Shown in pieces: positions 1-8,428 of a stretch of DNA of 64,000 nucleotides. A program made the position numbers and the translations under genes. The notes under the pieces were generated by a model. It did not search any database. It was not told the origin of the DNA and saw nothing but the letters and a program-made list of their open reading frames with translations. Within the stretch, counting starts at the first letter, position 1. Every line of letters starts with the position of its first letter. Origin of the DNA: an uncultured Prevotellaceae bacterium (GTDB taxonomy: Bacteria; Bacteroidota; Bacteroidia; Bacteroidales; Muribaculaceae); the NCBI GenBank assembly GCA_900320055.1, contig ONQS01000002.1, positions 83,567 to 147,566 of the forward strand, written 5' to 3'.

Positions 1-875
1 GCAAGCGACAGAAGACCCTGCAACGCGAGTTGGAATGGGTGCGCATGGCACCCAAGGCCCGCCAGGCCAAGGGCAAAGCGCGCTTGAACAGTTACGACAA
101 ACTGCTCAACGAGACCGTCAAGGAGAAGGAAGAGAAACTCGAGATCTTCATTCCCAACGGTCCCCGCTTGGGCAACAAGGTGATCGAGGCCCAGCATGTG
201 GCCAAGGCCTTTGGCGACAAACTGCTGTTTGACGACCTGAACTTCATGCTGCCGCCCAACGGCATCGTGGGCGTGATTGGTCCCAACGGCGCCGGCAAGA
301 CGACCCTGTTCCGCCTGATCATGGGCCTGGAGAAACCCGACAGCGGCACCTTTGAGGTCGGCGAGACGGTCAAGGCGGTCTATGTCGACCAGCAGCACAC
401 GAGCATCGACCCGGACAAGACGGTCTATGAGGTGATCTCGGGTGGCGTGGAACTGCTGCGCATGGGCGGACGCGACGTCAACGCCCGTGCCTATCTGTCG
501 CGCTTCAACTTCAGCGGCGTGGACCAGCAGAAGAAGTGCGGCGTGCTCTCCGGTGGTGAGCGCAACCGCCTGCAACTGGCATTGGCACTGAAGGAGGAGG
601 GCAACGTGCTCTTGCTCGATGAGCCCACCAACGACATCGACGTGAACACCCTGCGCGCCCTGGAGGAAGGTCTCGAGGACTTTGCCGGCTGTGCTGTGGT
701 CATCAGCCACGACCGTTGGTTCATGGACCGCATCTGCACCCACATCCTGGCCTTTGAGGGCGACAGCAACGTGTTCTTCTTCGAGGGCAGTTACAGCGAG
801 TATGAGCAGAACAAACTCAAGCGTCTGGGCAAGGAAGAGCCCACCCGCGTGCGTTATCGCAAACTCGACAACTAA
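1..875 (+). CDS. ettA: Energy-dependent translational throttle protein EttA, 3' part
   Basis: ABC-F family ATPase that in its characterised relative binds the ribosomal E site and gates translation according to ATP/ADP ratio; cytoplasmic, with no membrane segments. The reading frame is already open at base 3, so the gene begins left of the window. The visible part is the inter-domain linker (LEWVRM followed by PKARQAKGKAR, typical of EttA) and the whole second ABC domain: Walker A GPNGAGKT, signature LSGGER, Walker B LLLDEPTND and the switch His in ISHDRW. The end (RVRYRKLDN) also matches EttA rather than other ABC-F members. The TTG at base 30 is internal, not a start. Confidence 0.93.
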   Translation, partial: KRQKTLQRELEWVRMAPKARQAKGKARLNSYDKLLNETVKEKEEKLEIFIPNGPRLGNKVIEAQHVAKAFGDKLLFDDLNFMLPPNGIVGVIGPNGAGKTTLFRLIMGLEKPDSGTFEVGETVKAVYVDQQHTSIDPDKTVYEVISGGVELLRMGGRDVNARAYLSRFNFSGVDQQKKCGVLSGGERNRLQLALALKEEGNVLLLDEPTNDIDVNTLRALEEGLEDFAGCAVVISHDRWFMDRICTHILAFEGDSNVFFFEGSYSEYEQNKLKRLGKEEPTRVRYRKLDN

Positions 876-996
876 GCAGAGGTGACCTCGTCCGTGCCTG
901 CGCTTGGACAGCCGGTTCTCTCTTAGGAAGACAATCCATACAATAAAAACAAGGGCAATCGCGTTGATGCGTTTGTCAACAACTAACAACTGCGAT

Positions 997-2010
997 ATGA
1001 GACATCTTATATTAATCTTTCTGGCTCTGGCCATCGTATCGTGCACGGGCAAGTGGAGCCACGGCGACCAGATCAACAATGGCCACGACTTCCTGTGCAG
1101 TGCTGGCATCTGTGATGACTCGCTCATGTCCAGCGACAAGGAATTCCGCTATGACAACGACGGCGAGAAACTGCCTCACCGCATCCTCGACCTGGCCACC
1201 TGCCAGGCCATCGGGCTCGACCAGGTAATGCATGTGGACACCAACACGACCATCGTGCGTGTGTGGAACGTGCTTGATTATCCCGACAAGGGCATCACCC
1301 TGCTCATGGGACAGACCTCCTACAGCGACACGCGCACCTGCTGGCTGGCCACCTACGGCAAGGACGGCATGATTGACTTCATGCGGCTGGGCGAGTGTGG
1401 AGGCATGAACCTCTCCTACTGGGACGACATCGACGAGCACACCCGCCACGTGGGCATCGACTCGATGCGCATGGTCATGCCCGACAAGTGGGGCAAGCCC
1501 ATCAACGTGAGCCGCTGGATCTCATTCAATGAGCAGCGCGATGGCATGGAGGCCGACTCGACGTTGTGGTTTATCGACCATGAGGTACCCGTAACCATCG
1601 GCGGAGACGGTCGCTTCGCACTGGGCAAGATTGGCGTGGTCTATAGCACCGACACCACCCTGCTCACCTCATTCTGGCGCAACAAGCGCGCGCTCGAAGT
1701 GCTGTCGTGGACCCCGCTGAGCGATACCACCTTCTGCGACAAAGTGAACAATTTCCTGGAATCGGCCCGCGGCAGCATCACCGACCCGGCCTTGCTGCTG
1801 GGCGACTTCCACATGCTGGTGACCAATCGTCTCTACTGCGACACCCAGGGCATGATGCAATGGTGCCTGGATCACCCCGACGCCCAGTTGACCCAGGGCT
1901 TGAAAAAGACTCTGAGCGATATCAACCCCGAGTGGATTTTGGGCGAACTCAACAGGATCAAGGATCCCAAGATCCTAGCCCGCAGCAAGCAACTCCTGGG
2001 CTTGAAGTAA
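997..2010 (+). CDS. Hypothetical lipoprotein
   Basis: Unrecognised 337-residue exported protein. The ATG at 997 is chosen over an upstream TTG at 904 because it is followed at once by a lipoprotein signal peptide: MRHLI, a hydrophobic stretch, then a lipobox-like IVSC with the acceptor Cys near residue 15. The mature part is hydrophilic and rich in Trp and Asp, with no motif I can name. It stands alone: 121 bases after ettA, and convergent with the next gene. The outer or inner membrane location is inferred only from the lipobox. Confidence 0.75.
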   Translation: MRHLILIFLALAIVSCTGKWSHGDQINNGHDFLCSAGICDDSLMSSDKEFRYDNDGEKLPHRILDLATCQAIGLDQVMHVDTNTTIVRVWNVLDYPDKGITLLMGQTSYSDTRTCWLATYGKDGMIDFMRLGECGGMNLSYWDDIDEHTRHVGIDSMRMVMPDKWGKPINVSRWISFNEQRDGMEADSTLWFIDHEVPVTIGGDGRFALGKIGVVYSTDTTLLTSFWRNKRALEVLSWTPLSDTTFCDKVNNFLESARGSITDPALLLGDFHMLVTNRLYCDTQGMMQWCLDHPDAQLTQGLKKTLSDINPEWILGELNRIKDPKILARSKQLLGLK

Positions 2011-2012
2011 AC

Positions 2013-2114
2013 GCCCTACGTTTCGTAGGGCAGATAACTTGCTCACTGGTTAGAGATTAGAGAAGCACAATAAATACAAATGGCTAGCCATCAGGCCGCC
2101 TGTACTTATTGTGC
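2013..2114. terminator. Convergent terminator region with two hairpins
   Basis: Two inverted repeats lie between convergent genes. The first (2013-2031) is GCCCTACG, loop TTT, CGTAGGGC. The second (2065-2114) pairs GCACAATAA with TTATTGTGC around a roughly 30-base loop. Neither has a long T tract, so termination is inferred from position. Confidence 0.5.
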
Positions 2115-2142
2115 CTCTTGTCTTCTGCTTGTTATCTTGATG

Positions 2143-3108
2143 TTACCGCTGTCTTCTCTCATGCTGCTTCATGAACTCTTCCCGATTAGTCAAGAATTGC
2201 TGATATAATGCGCTGAGGCTTCCGTCTTGAAAATCTTCCTCGTGCAGACACACCCTGCCTTCAAAAAACTCATGGCAGGTCAGCCACTTTGAGAACGCCT
2301 TCAACTCCTCGCCATACCGGGCCTCAAATTCATCACACACCCGCTGCAACGAGTCCTCGTCTTCACCCTCCCACTCGATTTGCACCTTGCGGGATGAAAG
2401 ATACTGATAATACCACTTCTCCGAATCCTTATTATAGGTCGTGACATTGTGCGACACTAACTCAAACAGGTCATCAGGATAGTCTTGCCTGAAACTGATA
2501 GTCAACTCTCGCAACTGGGGCATCAATGCGATGAGGCTGTCAGGACGGTTATGCACCACAGCAGCGCAACACTGATCCATGAGGGTAACCAATTCATCAC
2601 AACGGTCGTTGGGACTCCAGCACTCGGCCGCATCACCATGCGCCTCCAGGTGATAGGTCACGCCATCATAGCCAAGTCGCCTGAAAAGATAGGACGAGGT
2701 CTCGACTGCCGATTCCACCAGCGTCTCCATCATCCGCATCACGCTGTCAGGCACCTGCATCTGGTAAATATACACCTTGGCAGGATCATATTTGACCATG
2801 CGGCTCTTGTCTAAATTGTGAATGTTTGCATAGTACAGATTCTCCCTTGCCCAGGTGCAAGTCAGCACATGGCTATCACGGTTACCCGTCAAGGCGTATT
2901 CCCCAGTGAAAGACGGCCGCGCCATATAGATAAACAACGGGTAATTGCCATAGCCGTCCAACTGGCCATGCAGCAGATAATCCTTCACAATCGCCATATA
3001 GCCATCACCGCCAGCATCCTCAATCTTGGCCGTAGGCACCAACCTGCTCTGCCCCATCACGCTCATCACTGCAAGCATCAAAGCCAGAAATAAACAATAA
3101 CGTCTCAT
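2143..3108 (-). CDS. Hypothetical secreted protein
   Basis: Unrecognised protein of 321 residues. The start at 3108 gives MRRYCLFLALML, a hydrophobic core and a likely signal peptidase I site after SVMGQ. A TAnnTTTG box at 3137-3144 would start transcription near 3130, so the longer in-frame start at 3132 is unlikely. The mature protein is mixed alpha-type in composition with scattered Cys and many Asp, Glu and Tyr residues; no repeats or catalytic motifs are seen. Its orientation is shared with the sigma-factor operon to its right, but it has its own promoter box and there is no evidence of co-transcription. Confidence 0.7.
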   Translation of the reverse strand: MRRYCLFLALMLAVMSVMGQSRLVPTAKIEDAGGDGYMAIVKDYLLHGQLDGYGNYPLFIYMARPSFTGEYALTGNRDSHVLTCTWARENLYYANIHNLDKSRMVKYDPAKVYIYQMQVPDSVMRMMETLVESAVETSSYLFRRLGYDGVTYHLEAHGDAAECWSPNDRCDELVTLMDQCCAAVVHNRPDSLIALMPQLRELTISFRQDYPDDLFELVSHNVTTYNKDSEKWYYQYLSSRKVQIEWEGEDEDSLQRVCDEFEARYGEELKAFSKWLTCHEFFEGRVCLHEEDFQDGSLSALYQQFLTNREEFMKQHERRQR

Positions 3109-3136
3109 CTTCACCTCCATTCTTAAATACACTGTG

Positions 3137-3144
3137 CAAAAGTA
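3137..3144 (-). promoter_or_regulatory. -7 box of the secreted-protein gene ending at 2143
   Basis: Minus strand reads TACTTTTG, matching the Bacteroidetes -7 consensus TAnnTTTG. The -33 position has TTG-like bases (ATTG, complement of CAAT at 3164-3167) at 19-base spacing, a one-base departure from TTTG. Confidence 0.5.
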
Positions 3145-3224
3145 GTGGCAAAAACTGAAATTTCAATACTATTACCAGCATTTTCTGGCACCATGAGAAT
3201 GACACGGCTGCGTAGTGATGCCTA

Positions 3225-3539
3225 TCACACGTCGGCGGCGTGGAGCAGCGAGGCGATGGTCTGCCACAGCACGGTGAGCGTGACCACACCCATCGTGGCG
3301 TTATAGAGCAAGTCTCGCACAGTGATGGCACCCCAGTCCTGGCCACGCCACATCATCAGCCAGCACACGACGCAAGCCACCAGAGCGATGGCATAGACGA
3401 CCGTAGTGGCCCACGAGCCACGAGGCCTGCGCTCGGGCAATTTGTTGAGCACACGGCGGGTAAACCAGGGGTTCTCCCCAGGGTCATGAGCGCCCTGCTT
3501 GAGCACTTGTGCCAGTTTATTGTCTTCAATATCGTTCAT
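3225..3539 (-). CDS. Small inner-membrane protein, candidate anti-sigma factor
   Basis: A 104-residue protein encoded after an ECF sigma gene on the same strand. The N-terminal part is hydrophilic (MNDIEDNKLAQVLKQG, then a PWFTRRVLNKLPER segment), followed by two hydrophobic helices around residues 43-60 and 75-95. The 'NPWFTRRVLNKLP' style N-terminus is seen in small Bacteroidetes proteins that follow ECF sigma genes. Start 3539 is used rather than 3569 because the longer version adds only a hydrophilic leader encoded by a hairpin-containing gap. Anti-sigma activity is inferred from position and topology only. Confidence 0.65.
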   Translation of the reverse strand: MNDIEDNKLAQVLKQGAHDPGENPWFTRRVLNKLPERRPRGSWATTVVYAIALVACVVCWLMMWRGQDWGAITVRDLLYNATMGVVTLTVLWQTIASLLHAADV

Positions 3540-3555
3540 AGTCCTTTGTATTCTT

Positions 3556-3620
3556 ACCGTGCTTTGCACGGGAAATTAAACAACTTATTATTAAGATTTT
3601 CTTTTCATTTCCCGCCCGCC
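3556..3620. repeat. Hairpin element, copy 1 of a possible intergenic repeat family
   Basis: ACCGTGC, loop TTT, GCACGGGAAAT, then an AT-rich stretch and ATTTCCCGCCC. The same order of blocks occurs at 56825-56934. GGGAAAT and ATTTCCC can also pair with each other, so two alternative folds are possible. Here it lies between the ECF sigma gene and the downstream membrane-protein gene. Confidence 0.45.
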
Positions 3621-3647
3621 AGGGCAGTGGATATCAATTCAATGGCA

Positions 3648-4199
3648 TCATGTGTCTATCAGTGCCTTCATCTTGCCCTTGGCGCGGTAGATCAGTGACT
3701 TGACCGAGCCTTCAGGCATCTGCATAATCTTGGCGACCTGCTTGAGCGGCTGGTCCTCGATATAGAACAGCGTCACGGCCACACGCTCGGTGTCGCCCAA
3801 TGCAGCCAGCGCCCGCTGCACCGTCATCGAGGCGTCGATGGCATCGCTCGCCGCCGTGCTGGCCTCGGCCATGCGTGTGATGTCCTCGACATGCTCCTCC
3901 TGATGATGGCGGGTATGGTTATAGAACTGGTTGTAGGCGATGCGGTACAACCAGGTGCTGAACGAGGACAGCCCCTTAAAGCCACGGATGCCCACATAGG
4001 CCTTGATGAACGTCTCCTGTGCCAGGTCGTCGGTCAGCATCTCATCGCCCGCGGTCAGGTTCAGCAGGAACCGGCGCACACGCGGCTGATAGGCCTCGAC
4101 GAGCCTGCCGAATGCGTCCCGGTTGTCGGCCAGGGCGCATTGCGACAGCAGTCTTATTTCATCTAACTTTGAGAGCATATCTGGAGGGATGTGCGCCAT
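3648..4199 (-). CDS. RNA polymerase ECF sigma factor
   Basis: Sigma-70 family protein of extracytoplasmic function type, 183 residues, the usual size. Region 2 is clear (a run containing DDLAQETFIKAY, then STWLYRIAYNQFYNHTR), and region 4 near the C-terminus carries an HTH (QPLKQVAKIMQMPEGSVKSLIYRAKGKMK). It lies 36 bases after the membrane-protein gene 4236-5144 and before the small membrane protein 3225-3539, so the three probably form one unit. The start could also be Met8. Target promoters are unknown. Confidence 0.9.
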   Translation of the reverse strand: MAHIPPDMLSKLDEIRLLSQCALADNRDAFGRLVEAYQPRVRRFLLNLTAGDEMLTDDLAQETFIKAYVGIRGFKGLSSFSTWLYRIAYNQFYNHTRHHQEEHVEDITRMAEASTAASDAIDASMTVQRALAALGDTERVAVTLFYIEDQPLKQVAKIMQMPEGSVKSLIYRAKGKMKALIDT

Positions 4200-4235
4200 C
4201 GGCGCAATGGATATATGGGCTGAGGGATGAGGGGA

Positions 4236-5144
4236 TCAATCGGTCTGATAGGGGTCATCGTTGTTATACACCGGGTCGTTGCCAAAGGCTGGCGGCACGG
4301 GGATGCCCTCTCGCATGGGTTCGTTGGACTGTCTCTGCTGGGCGCGCTTCCAGGCATCCTGCAGCGCCTTCTGCTCCTTGTAGAGGATAAAGCCCTTGCA
4401 CACGCCCACAATCACCAGGGCCAGGCCGATGGGCCAGAACGGATTCTCAGCATCGCCAATCGCTATAGAGAAGAGTATCAGCATCGTTCCCCAGCCAATC
4501 CACTTGACGGCAGGCGTCAGGGCGCGCCAATTGACCATATTGGCCATGACAACGGGATTGTCGGCAGTCTGGCCCTGAATGGGAGTGCCTACGGGCACCC
4601 CGCTCTGCTGCGGGGCAGAGGTGGACACCGGAGCCGAGTGAACCACGGGCTGCGGCACATAGATGGCGCTGTGCTTGACGTCGGTGAGCGAGAGTTCGTT
4701 GAGGGGGTAATTGTTCTCGATGGCCTTCTCGATGACACGGTACTTGTTGCGGCGGTTCAGGAAGCGGAAAAACAGCACCAGCAGCACCAGGGCCAGCAGA
4801 CCCGCAATCGATGCGCAGGCAATCACCTGGGATGTCACAGCCCACTGGCCGCTGATGACCTTGATGTCGTCGGGCGTGAGTTCTCCCTTGCGGCCTGCAA
4901 TCTCCACGGTTGTGCCAGCGCCCCCGGTGAGCGTATCGTCGAGAGCCTCGTTAATCTTTTTGTTCACCTTCTGCAGGTCCAGGCCGCTGATGGTCACGGC
5001 ATCCTTGCCGTCGGTCACTACGATCGAGTCACCCTTTTGTGCCACATGGGGCTTGCTGGCAGGCGTGGCCTTGATAGCCGGGCCTGCGGTGGCGGCCAGC
5101 GCCATCATCAGCATCAGTGCGAGTGTTAGAATCGTCTTCTTCAT
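4236..5144 (-). CDS. Exported membrane protein with DUF6249-like region
   Basis: A 302-residue protein with a signal peptide (MKKTILTLALMLMMALAATAG), a soluble external region to about residue 100, a strong membrane helix (about 107-130), then a basic RFLNRRNKYRVIEKAIENNYP segment that resembles Bacteroidetes DUF6249 proteins. Two further hydrophobic segments follow near residues 215-255. The tail is acidic and rich in Asn, Asp and Pro. It is the first gene of the unit with the ECF sigma factor. A role in sensing or regulating that sigma factor is possible, but only position suggests it. Confidence 0.65.
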   Translation of the reverse strand: MKKTILTLALMLMMALAATAGPAIKATPASKPHVAQKGDSIVVTDGKDAVTISGLDLQKVNKKINEALDDTLTGGAGTTVEIAGRKGELTPDDIKVISGQWAVTSQVIACASIAGLLALVLLVLFFRFLNRRNKYRVIEKAIENNYPLNELSLTDVKHSAIYVPQPVVHSAPVSTSAPQQSGVPVGTPIQGQTADNPVVMANMVNWRALTPAVKWIGWGTMLILFSIAIGDAENPFWPIGLALVIVGVCKGFILYKEQKALQDAWKRAQQRQSNEPMREGIPVPPAFGNDPVYNNDDPYQTD

Positions 5145-5272
5145 TGTCTTATCATTTTATTTGTTATTGTTATTAGTTATTTAAGCAGCGTTGCAATCCG
5201 CTTTCATGCATTAGATGCAACAACCCCCCAAAAAAGTTTCACAAAGATGAAAAAAATTTTGGAAATAATCCT

Positions 5273-5280
5273 TAATTTTG
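5273..5280 (+). promoter_or_regulatory. -7 box of the GHL10-dockerin gene
   Basis: TAATTTTG fits TAnnTTTG and sits 50 bases upstream of the start codon at 5331. No TTTG at the usual 19-21 base spacing; a TTTTG lies too close. Confidence 0.5.
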
Positions 5281-5330
5281 TGGCTAATAACCAAATAAAT
5301 ATTTTCCGACCGCTCAAAATCAACTGAATT

Positions 5331-7991
5331 ATGATGAAACGACTATTATTGCTGCTCATCGCCATTGCCATGACAGCAAGCATAAGCACCCAAGCCGCCG
5401 AGGCCCAGAAGCGTGAGATGCGCGCCGCATGGATCGCTACCGTCTATCGCATCGACTGGCCCACGAGCGTCAACAACGCCTCGGCCCAGAAGGCCGAACT
5501 CGACGCCTATCTCGATCGATTCCAAGCCCAGCACTTCAATGCCGTCTTCTTGCAGGTGCGCACGATGTGCGACGCCTTCTACAAGTCGAGTTACGAGCCG
5601 TGGTCGAGTTATCTGACGGGCACACGCGGCAAGGACCCGGGCTACGATCCGCTGGCCTATGCCGTGGAGCAGTGCCATGCGCGCGGCATCCAGTGCCATG
5701 CCTGGATCAACCCTTATCGATGGAGCACCGGCAGCAACTGGAACACGGCACAGGATCAGGCCCTGCAACAGTCGGGCATGCTGCTGGCCTACAACAACGG
5801 CAGCAACACCTACACCATCCTTAACCCAGGACTGCCAGCCACGCGCGAGCGCATCGTCAATGTCATCCGCGAGATCATCACCAACTATGATGTCGACGGC
5901 ATCATCTTTGACGACTATTTCTATCCCGAGGGCATCCCCACCAACAGCAATGCCGATGACTATGACCTGTGGAACGACTCGGGAGTGGACATGACCTTTG
6001 CCGACTGGCGCCGCAACAACGTGAACATGATGGTGGCCGACGTGTATAACATGATACAGGAGGTGAAACCCGAGGTGCGTTTCGGCATCAGCCCGGCAGG
6101 TGTAGCCGGCACACGCAGCACATCGGCCTCGCAGCATGGCGTCACGCCGTGCCCCACGGGCAGCGACTGGCAGTACAACGGCATCTTCAGCGACCCGCTG
6201 GCCTGGCTCGAGCAGGGCACCATCGACTACATCTCACCCCAGTTATACTGGAAGACGACCCACTCGACCAATCCCTTCGGCCCATTGACCCAATGGTGGA
6301 GTTACATCGCCAAGCACTTTGGCCGTCACCACTATGCCAGCCACAGCATCTCGTTTCTGGCCTCACAGAGCAACACAGCCAGTGACTGGGCCGAGGTAGA
6401 ACAGCAGGTGAACTACTCCCGCCAGTATACCGAGGACAATGCCCCGGGTGCCGTGATGTACTCGGCTCGCAACGTGAGTGGGCCGGGCGCCAGCGGACTG
6501 GGCAATTACCTGCTCGAAGGTGTCTTTCAGCACCCCGCCATCATCCCCGCGGTGACGTGGAAGCAGTCACCCGGCTTCAGTGCCCCCACGGGGTTGGCCC
6601 GTGACGGCAACACCCTCGTCTGGGACGCGCAAGATGGCACCTTAGTGAAGTATTCGGTCTATGCCGTGCCCTCGGGCCTCACGATGGACGATGTGGCCAG
6701 CCCCGTCTATGGCGGCATCAAGAGTGACTATCTGCTGGGCGTGACCTACCGGCCCACCTACACCCTGCCCGATGGGTATCTGAGCGACTGCTGGTATGCC
6801 GTGTGTGTCATCGACGGCTATGGCAACGAGAGCGAACCCGCTTGCATCCAAGCGCCTGACACTCCAGTCGATCCCTATCAGCCCACCCCTGTCACTTACA
6901 GCATCGTCAAGGTGTGGGAGATCAGCGACGTGTCATTCCTGCCCGTCGCCGACACACGGCAAGGATTCGGCATGAACGGCAAGTTCTATGTTAACGACAA
7001 AGCCACCGAGACCATCTATGAGATTGGCCCCGACGGTCCGACAGGAACCACCTACGAGGGAGGGCGCAACGTGGGATTCAGCCGCGACCAGGCAGGCAAC
7101 CTGGTGGTCAGCGACGCCTTGTTCCCCAACGCATGGGCGGGCAACCCCGTCATCAAGGTCATCAATCCCATCACGGGCGATGTCGTGACCCACACGCTGC
7201 CCGCTGATGTCGTCAACTTTGGCCGCAGCGACAACATGGGCTTTGCCCGCGGCAACCTGCTGGACGAGGGCGAACTCTACCTGGTGGGTGCGGGCAGCGG
7301 CACCACCATCAGCCGCATCGCCATCAGCGGCGGCGAGGTGGACGAGGCTGGCTCATACCTGGCTAACTGCGATGGCGTGAACCCCAACAGCGGCGCGGTG
7401 CTCAACTATTACACCGACGCCAGCGGCGAACCAGCCGTGCTCTACGTCAACCGCTCGAGCGCGGTTGTCAAGATGCGGTATGATGGCGACGACTTTGTCG
7501 GGACAACGGTTTCCCTGCCTGGCAAGGGCAATTGCAATGGTGCGTTCCCCTTTGTATGGAACGGTACCGACTATCTTCTCTACCCAACCGTGAACAATTA
7601 CCGCGATGGATTTGCCGTGGCTGAGCCAAATGCCGCAGAGCCCATCGTCGATGTGCCCCAGACAGCCACAACCGACGCCAACACCTACCAGGCCGACTGG
7701 CTCAATGCCGAGGTCATCGACTCGCGCCATGTGGCCATCTACCAGTATTATCCTGGCGGTCACCTCACCCTGTGGCGGCTCACCAAGCAGGGCGGCATCC
7801 TGCGCGGCGACGTGAATGAAGACGGCGCCATCAATATATCTGACGTGACGGCCTTGATCGACTATCTGCTGAGCGGCAGCACCGACGGCATCAACCTCGA
7901 CAATACCGACTGCAACGCTGACAGCGCCATCAACATCAGCGACGTCACCGCACTGATCGACTTCCTGCTAAGCGGCTCCTGGCCAGAATAA
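5331..7991 (+). CDS. Secreted GHL10-family protein with C-terminal dockerin-like repeats
   Basis: An 886-residue exported protein. Order: signal peptide (about 1-23); a glycoside-hydrolase-like GHL10 (PF02638, YngK-type) TIM-barrel domain at about 27-400, recognised from REMRAAWIATVYRIDWP, FLQVRTMCDAFYKS, HAWINPYRW and the acidic FDDYFYP motif; an Fn3-like region to about 510; a beta-rich, propeller-like region to about 825; and two dockerin-like loops at the end (DVNEDGAINISD and DCNADSAINISD, each followed by VTALID). GHL10 proteins are thought to act on peptidoglycan or other glycans; the substrate here is unknown. No cohesin is visible in the window. Confidence 0.88.
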   Translation: MMKRLLLLLIAIAMTASISTQAAEAQKREMRAAWIATVYRIDWPTSVNNASAQKAELDAYLDRFQAQHFNAVFLQVRTMCDAFYKSSYEPWSSYLTGTRGKDPGYDPLAYAVEQCHARGIQCHAWINPYRWSTGSNWNTAQDQALQQSGMLLAYNNGSNTYTILNPGLPATRERIVNVIREIITNYDVDGIIFDDYFYPEGIPTNSNADDYDLWNDSGVDMTFADWRRNNVNMMVADVYNMIQEVKPEVRFGISPAGVAGTRSTSASQHGVTPCPTGSDWQYNGIFSDPLAWLEQGTIDYISPQLYWKTTHSTNPFGPLTQWWSYIAKHFGRHHYASHSISFLASQSNTASDWAEVEQQVNYSRQYTEDNAPGAVMYSARNVSGPGASGLGNYLLEGVFQHPAIIPAVTWKQSPGFSAPTGLARDGNTLVWDAQDGTLVKYSVYAVPSGLTMDDVASPVYGGIKSDYLLGVTYRPTYTLPDGYLSDCWYAVCVIDGYGNESEPACIQAPDTPVDPYQPTPVTYSIVKVWEISDVSFLPVADTRQGFGMNGKFYVNDKATETIYEIGPDGPTGTTYEGGRNVGFSRDQAGNLVVSDALFPNAWAGNPVIKVINPITGDVVTHTLPADVVNFGRSDNMGFARGNLLDEGELYLVGAGSGTTISRIAISGGEVDEAGSYLANCDGVNPNSGAVLNYYTDASGEPAVLYVNRSSAVVKMRYDGDDFVGTTVSLPGKGNCNGAFPFVWNGTDYLLYPTVNNYRDGFAVAEPNAAEPIVDVPQTATTDANTYQADWLNAEVIDSRHVAIYQYYPGGHLTLWRLTKQGGILRGDVNEDGAINISDVTALIDYLLSGSTDGINLDNTDCNADSAINISDVTALIDFLLSGSWPE

Positions 7992-8019
7992 CACCGCCAC
8001 TGACAAGTAAAAACGACCT

Positions 8020-8052
8020 CATCCTCCCTGCCTCACTGAAGCAGGGAGGATG
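8020..8052 (+). terminator. Hairpin after the GHL10-dockerin gene
   Basis: CATCCTCCCTGC pairs perfectly with GCAGGGAGGATG around a nine-base loop, 28 bases after the stop codon. The downstream T tract is weak. Confidence 0.7.
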
Positions 8053-8362
8053 TATCTTGCATCGACATCGTTTTAAAGGATCAGCGGAAAATGAGTGGGG
8101 GGGGCAAACAGAGGGTGTTGCAACGCTTGCTGCAGGTCGACGACCTGCTTGGCCACACGACATTCACCACAGCGCAATGGCGTGTCCCATGGAGGAAAAC
8201 AGGAGCCAAAAAGTTGTTCCAGTTGTAAGAGTTATCTTTATTTCATTGTAGCACAACAATTTGTATTTCTTGTATTTGTTGTTGTTTTCTTAACCATTAG
8301 GCGCAAAAGCGTTGTTGATAAAGCGTTGTTGTTGCCATGCGACTCAAAAAGTTGGCACGCAA

Positions 8363-8394
8363 TTTGCCTGTGTGGGTTTTGAGTATTACCTTTG
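8363..8394 (+). promoter_or_regulatory. panC promoter
   Basis: TTTG at 8363-8366 and TACCTTTG at 8387-8394 with 20 bases between: a full match to the Bacteroidetes housekeeping promoter. The panC start codon lies 34 bases downstream. Confidence 0.8.
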
Positions 8395-8428
8395 CACGTT
8401 AAAACAAAAAAAAATTAGACATTAAGTA

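Larger units (their letters stand above)
7992..8428. other. Intergenic region between the GHL10-dockerin gene and panC
   Basis: No convincing gene. It holds a terminator (8020-8052), a G-rich block at about 8083-8120 shared in part with 29483-29516 and 41697-41711, and the panC promoter (8363-8394). Short reading frames here are Cys- and Ser-rich without family features and are taken as noncoding. Confidence 0.6.

Noticed and set aside
904-996. TTG start of the lipoprotein gene at 904
   Set aside because: The ATG at 997 gives a clean lipoprotein signal; the extra 31 residues are basic and would mask it.
8057-8382. Two short reading frames upstream of panC
   Set aside because: Composition is odd (Cys/Ser-rich then hydrophobic), they overlap each other in different frames and end just before the panC promoter's -7 box; probably noncoding.
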